64,000 nt of DNA from Pseudomonadota bacterium. Its GTDB lineage: Bacteria; Pseudomonadota; Alphaproteobacteria; Micavibrionales; UBA2020. The notes beneath the pieces were generated by a model. It saw nothing but the letters and a program-made list of their open reading frames with translations, was not told the origin of the DNA and searched no databases. The stretch is taken from positions 1 through 64,000 of the forward strand of contig JAJZTA010000011.1 in NCBI GenBank assembly GCA_021849295.1, read 5' to 3'. The position numbers and the translations under genes are program-made. Position 1 is the first letter of the stretch. Each line of letters opens with the position of its first letter. This document shows, in pieces, positions 60,857 to 64,000 of the stretch.

Positions 60857-61792
60857 TTACACCACATGGTCCGGCGCGAGCGGGCAGGCCGCGCCGCTGT
60901 CGCCCAGCTCGATCTGGATGGTCGTGTGGCCGATATTGAAATCATGCTCCAGCTCGTGCGCAAGGTTCTTTATAAAGGCGTCACCCGGATGCCCGTCCGT
61001 CATAACGAGATGCGCCGAACAGGCCGCCTCCGCCGTGTTGAGCGCCCAGATATGAAGGTCGTGCACCTCTTTCACGCCCGCGCAGGCCAGAAGCATATCC
61101 TTCACTTTCGCCGCATCGATGGACTGCGGCACGCCCTGCAGGGAAAGACTTAGGGATTCTTTAAGGATTTTGAAAGTGCTGGCCACGATCAGTCCGGAAA
61201 TGACAAGGCTGGCCAGCGGGTCGAGCCGCAGCCAGTGCGTGTAAAAGATGATCGCGCCCGTCACGACGACGCCGAGCGAGATCGCGGCGTCCGCCGCCAT
61301 GTGGAGATAGGCGCTACGGACATTGAGATCGTGCTTTCGTCCGGACATGAAAAGGAATGCCGTCACGCCGTTGGCGAAAACGCCCGCCGCCGCGACCGCC
61401 ATGATCGTGACGCCGCCCGCCGTCTCCGGCTGGGCGAGACGCAGCAGCGATTCCCAGCCGATTGCGCCGACCGCCAGCAGCAGGATTACGGCATTGACCG
61501 TCGCCGCGATGATCGAAGAACCGCCGTAGCCGTACGTAAAGCGCGCCGATGGCCGCTTGCGGCTCAACAAGGCGGCGGCAAAAGCGAGAGCGAGCCCGAA
61601 TACGTCGCCGGTATTGTGGCCCGCATCGGCAAGCAGGGCGAGCGAATTGGAACGCAGGCCGAAAACCACCTCCGCCACGATAAAGGCCGTATTCAGCACA
61701 ATGCCGATCAGAAAAGCGCGTCCGAAATCGGCGGGCGCGTGGTGATGGTGGCTGTGATGGTCATGGCCATGATGGTCGTGTGTGGGCGGCAT
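60857..61792 (-). CDS. Cation diffusion facilitator (CDF) metal exporter
   Basis: A 311-residue inner-membrane antiporter. It has a His-rich N-terminal metal-binding tail (HDHHGHDHHSHHHH) and six membrane helices, with the metal sites HxxxD in LLADAGHNTGD and AYLHMAADAAISLG. The C-terminal cytosolic domain (VKEVHDLHIWALNTAEAA) is typical. It probably exports zinc (CzcD/ZitB-like). The stop is 3 bases from the convergent kinase gene's stop. Confidence 0.93.
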   Translation of the reverse strand: MPPTHDHHGHDHHSHHHHAPADFGRAFLIGIVLNTAFIVAEVVFGLRSNSLALLADAGHNTGDVFGLALAFAAALLSRKRPSARFTYGYGGSSIIAATVNAVILLLAVGAIGWESLLRLAQPETAGGVTIMAVAAAGVFANGVTAFLFMSGRKHDLNVRSAYLHMAADAAISLGVVVTGAIIFYTHWLRLDPLASLVISGLIVASTFKILKESLSLSLQGVPQSIDAAKVKDMLLACAGVKEVHDLHIWALNTAEAACSAHLVMTDGHPGDAFIKNLAHELEHDFNIGHTTIQIELGDSGAACPLAPDHVV

Positions 61793-61838
61793 AAGAAAAG
61801 CATATCACCGGCGCGGCAAATCCGCTAGAATTTTCTCC

Positions 61839-62669
61839 ATGGCGACGGTTCACCTGCACCTTATTTCCGACTCCACCGGCGGCACGCTTTCCAGCGTCGT
61901 CAAGGCCTGCCTCGCGCAGTTCGAAGGCATCGACACGGAGGAGCATTTCTGGCCGCTGGTGCGCACGCAAAAGCAATTGCAGGCCGTCTGCGCCGCCATC
62001 GGGGAAAATCCCGGCCTCGTGCTTTACACGCTGGTCGACGACGCGCTGATTGCCGCGCTGGAAAAATACTGCCGCTCGGCGGGCATTCCGGCGCTCTCCG
62101 TCCTGCAGCCGGTTTTCGAGCTGATGCGCAACGTCTTTCACAAGCAGGGCCGCGCCGAGCCGGGCTTGCAGCATAAACTGAACGCCGAATATTTCGCGCG
62201 CATGGACGCGGTCGACTACGCGCTCCATCACGACGACGGGCAAAAAAACGACCGGAACCTCGCCGACGCCGACGTCATCCTGGTCGGCGTATCGCGCACC
62301 TCGAAAACGCCGACTTGCGTCTACCTTGCCGGCCGCGGCGTCAAGGCGGCGAACGTGCCTTACGTGCCGGGGATTCCGTTTCCCGAGACGGTATTGAACC
62401 TGAGAAAACCTTTGTTTATCGCCCTTGTCGCCGCGCCGGAGCGGCTGATCGACATCCGCCGCAACCGCCTCAAGCATCTCGGCGAAACACGCAGCACAGA
62501 TTATCTCGATCCGGAAAAAGTGCAGGCGGAAACGCGCGAGGCGCGACAGTTTTACGCCCGCCGCGGCTGGCCGGTCATCGACGTCACCCGCCGCTCGGTC
62601 GAGGAGACGGCGGCGGAAATTCTGACGCTGCTCGAACAACACCGTGCGGAGCTGAAGGGGCAGACATGA
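61839..62669 (+). CDS. ppsR: PEP synthase / pyruvate phosphate dikinase regulatory protein
   Basis: A 276-residue bifunctional kinase/pyrophosphorylase (DUF299) that switches PEP synthase or PPDK off and on by ADP-dependent phosphorylation of a threonine. Signature segments are HLISDSTGGTLSSVVKACLA, the P-loop-like GVSRTSKTPTCVYLAGRGVK and NVPYVPGIPFPETVLNLRK. Its stop overlaps the aroE start (ATGA). No maf gene lies between them, unlike many relatives. Confidence 0.95.
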   Translation: MATVHLHLISDSTGGTLSSVVKACLAQFEGIDTEEHFWPLVRTQKQLQAVCAAIGENPGLVLYTLVDDALIAALEKYCRSAGIPALSVLQPVFELMRNVFHKQGRAEPGLQHKLNAEYFARMDAVDYALHHDDGQKNDRNLADADVILVGVSRTSKTPTCVYLAGRGVKAANVPYVPGIPFPETVLNLRKPLFIALVAAPERLIDIRRNRLKHLGETRSTDYLDPEKVQAETREARQFYARRGWPVIDVTRRSVEETAAEILTLLEQHRAELKGQT

Positions 62670-63472
62670 GTGTGAAGGCCTGCGTACTGGGATCGCCCGT
62701 CGGCCATTCTCTCTCGCCGAAGCTGCATAACCACTGGCTTAAAGCTTACGGCATTGACGGCAGCTATGTCGCGATGGAAACGCCGGCGGACGCTTTGCGA
62801 GAAGTTTTGGGAGATCTTGCGCGTGTAGGTTTCGCGGGTTGCAACCTGACCCTTCCTTTAAAAGAAACCGCGCTCGGGCTCATGGATATGCTCGATGAAA
62901 GCGCAAAAACGGCGGGTGCGGTCAACACCGTCGTTATCCGCGACGGCAAGATGACGGGATATAACAGCGACGGCTACGGCTTTGTCGAGAGCCTGAACGC
63001 GCAAGCGCCCGCGTGGAACAAACGTCATGCCGTGATCATCGGCGCGGGCGGCGCGGCGCGCGGCATCGCGGCTGCCCTGAAGGGAGAAGGTGTTCAAAAA
63101 TTCGGCTTTATCTGCCGCACGCCCGCAAAGGCCGGAAAAGTCATCGATGACCTGCAACTCGATGGCGGCATCATTGCAGCGCCGCCGGACGATACCAGCC
63201 TACTGGTCAACTGCACGCCCTGCGGCATGGCTGGACAGCCGCCGCTCGGGATTGATATATCCGCCCTGCCGCCCGATGCCGCGGTCTGCGACATCGTCTA
63301 CCGCCCGCTGGAAACGCCGCTGCTCGCGGCGGCGATGCGGCGCGGCTTGCAAACGGCGACGGGATTGCTCATGCTGTTGCATCAGGGCAGGCTCGGGTTC
63401 AGGCACTGGTTCGGCACCGACCCCGCCGTCACGCCCGCACTGGAGAAAGAGATCGCCGCATGCGCAAAATGA
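62666..63472 (+). CDS. aroE: Shikimate dehydrogenase
   Basis: A 268-residue NADPH enzyme of aromatic amino acid synthesis. The shikimate-binding VLGSPVGHSLSPKLHN lies at the N terminus, catalytic Lys in NLTLPLKETALG, and VIIGAGGAARGIAAAL is the nucleotide-binding loop. TGLLMLLHQG ends the fold. It is coupled to ppsR upstream and coaE downstream by overlapping codons. Confidence 0.96.
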   Translation: MSVKACVLGSPVGHSLSPKLHNHWLKAYGIDGSYVAMETPADALREVLGDLARVGFAGCNLTLPLKETALGLMDMLDESAKTAGAVNTVVIRDGKMTGYNSDGYGFVESLNAQAPAWNKRHAVIIGAGGAARGIAAALKGEGVQKFGFICRTPAKAGKVIDDLQLDGGIIAAPPDDTSLLVNCTPCGMAGQPPLGIDISALPPDAAVCDIVYRPLETPLLAAAMRRGLQTATGLLMLLHQGRLGFRHWFGTDPAVTPALEKEIAACAK

Positions 63473-64000
63473 CCGTCATTGGCCTTACCGGATCGATTGG
63501 CATGGGAAAGACGACTGCCGCCGAAGCCTTTCGCGAGATGGGTATTCCCGTGCACGACGCCGATGCCGCCGTTCATGCGCTGCTGGCAGCGGGCGGCGCG
63601 GGTGTGGAGGCGGTTGGCGCGGCTTTTCCTGCCTCTTTAAAAACAGACGGTGACAAAATTTATATCGACCGCAAGGCGCTCGGACAGATCGTGTTCGGCG
63701 ACGCGGCGGAAAAGAAAAATCTCGAAGACATCCTGCATCCCATGGTGCGCGCGGCGAGCGACGCCTTCGTTTCCGCCATGCGCGAAAAGGGGCATGACCT
63801 TATCGTGCTGGACATTCCCCTCCTGTTCGAGACCGGCGGTGAAAAACGCGTCGACGTCACGCTGTGCGTCACCGCGCCGCCGGACGTGCAACGTGCGCGG
63901 GTGCTGGCGCGCGGCGGCATGACGGAAGACAGATTCGCGCGCATCCTCGCAGGCCAAATGCCCGACGCCGAAAAGCGCGCGCGCGCCGACTATGTCGTCA
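63460..64000 (+). CDS. coaE: Dephospho-CoA kinase (cut by window end)
   Basis: The last enzyme of coenzyme A synthesis. The frame starts MRKMTVIGLTGSIGMGKTTA with P-loop GSIGMGKT (11-18), then VHDADAAVHALL, LEDILHPMVR and LVLDIPLLFETGG-type segments (LDIPLLFETGG) typical of CoaE. About 180 residues are visible; the gene continues beyond the window. The start overlaps the end of aroE by 13 bases; a second ATG lies at 63469. Confidence 0.96.
   Translation, partial: MRKMTVIGLTGSIGMGKTTAAEAFREMGIPVHDADAAVHALLAAGGAGVEAVGAAFPASLKTDGDKIYIDRKALGQIVFGDAAEKKNLEDILHPMVRAASDAFVSAMREKGHDLIVLDIPLLFETGGEKRVDVTLCVTAPPDVQRARVLARGGMTEDRFARILAGQMPDAEKRARADYVV

Overview
The window looks like chromosomal DNA of a GC-rich Gram-negative alphaproteobacterium. 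Lineage markers are a C4-pathway 5-aminolevulinate synthase (hemA), a Usg-family gene, a DUF3035/BamF-like lipoprotein, a TIM44-like protein beside mltA, fxsA-secB-dnaQ, a PEP synthase/PPDK regulator with aroE-coaE, HAD phosphatase-dapD-dapE, ftsK-lolA, and CIRCE and ROSE-like heat-shock control. I cannot name the genus; the order may be split from the usual alphaproteobacterial pattern (see findings). Coding density is very high, many genes overlap by ATGA, and no stretch over 300 bases lacks a gene. The longest gap (620-899) holds the groESL control region. I found no rRNA, tRNA, CRISPR array or intact insertion sequence.

Layout. 1-900: start of groEL, groES, a promoter and two CIRCE operators. 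900-8600: usg; then, on the minus strand, ribF-lspA-DUF3035 lipoprotein and hemA; a ribokinase-family gene; an FkbM methyltransferase with mltA and a TIM44-like gene. 8700-12900: a GH13 glucosidase, fxsA, secB, a small unknown gene and dnaQ. 13000-16300: a coupled sugar operon (3,4-ketoisomerase, DegT aminotransferase, GT2-GT9 fusion). 16289-20560: an oligopeptide/nickel-type ABC importer (two permeases, a binding protein, an unknown membrane-anchored protein) with no ATPase gene. 20559-22400: an unknown membrane protein, a HEMTH-motif protein and a tiny six-cysteine secreted protein. 22440-26937: an envelope-modification cluster: a polyprenyl-phosphate sugar transferase, an APH(6)-like kinase, a ChbG/YdjC deacetylase fused to a GtrA flippase domain, and an ArnT-like transferase. 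26998-28172: two lower-GC genes of unknown role, the second broken by a frameshift at an A7 run.

28173-36437: rlmN, a small I78-like protein, kdsB with a fatty acid hydroxylase, unknown genes, ftsK, a secreted protein and lolA. 36541-41970: a protein with an LPD7-like domain, a flavin reductase-like oxidoreductase, recR, a HAD nucleotidase and the lysine/diaminopimelate genes dapD-dapE. 42019-45667: kup, a five-repeat secreted protein, a pair of small coupled genes and osmC. 45691-47882: a phage-like patch with a LexA/CI-type S24 repressor, AT-rich operator-like DNA and a winged-helix replication-type gene. 47910-54103: an EpmB/KamA aminomutase, a duplicated DUF3592 protein, rimO, a strikingly AT-rich membrane gene and an ABC exporter. 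54266-57053: rpmE, two small proteins with basic tails, a strong promoter with a ROSE-like RNA thermometer ahead of an Hsp20 gene, and an ankyrin protein. 57220-64000: maiA-phhA-response regulator-histidine kinase as one overlapping operon, a CDF zinc transporter, and ppsR-aroE-coaE, cut by the window end.

The most interesting set is 22440-26937. Its parts match, step for step, a pathway that would charge undecaprenyl phosphate with an N-acetylhexosamine, deacetylate it, flip it and transfer the free amino sugar to lipid A, as FlmF2-NaxD-FlmK does in Francisella. Here the deacetylase and the putative flippase are one protein.
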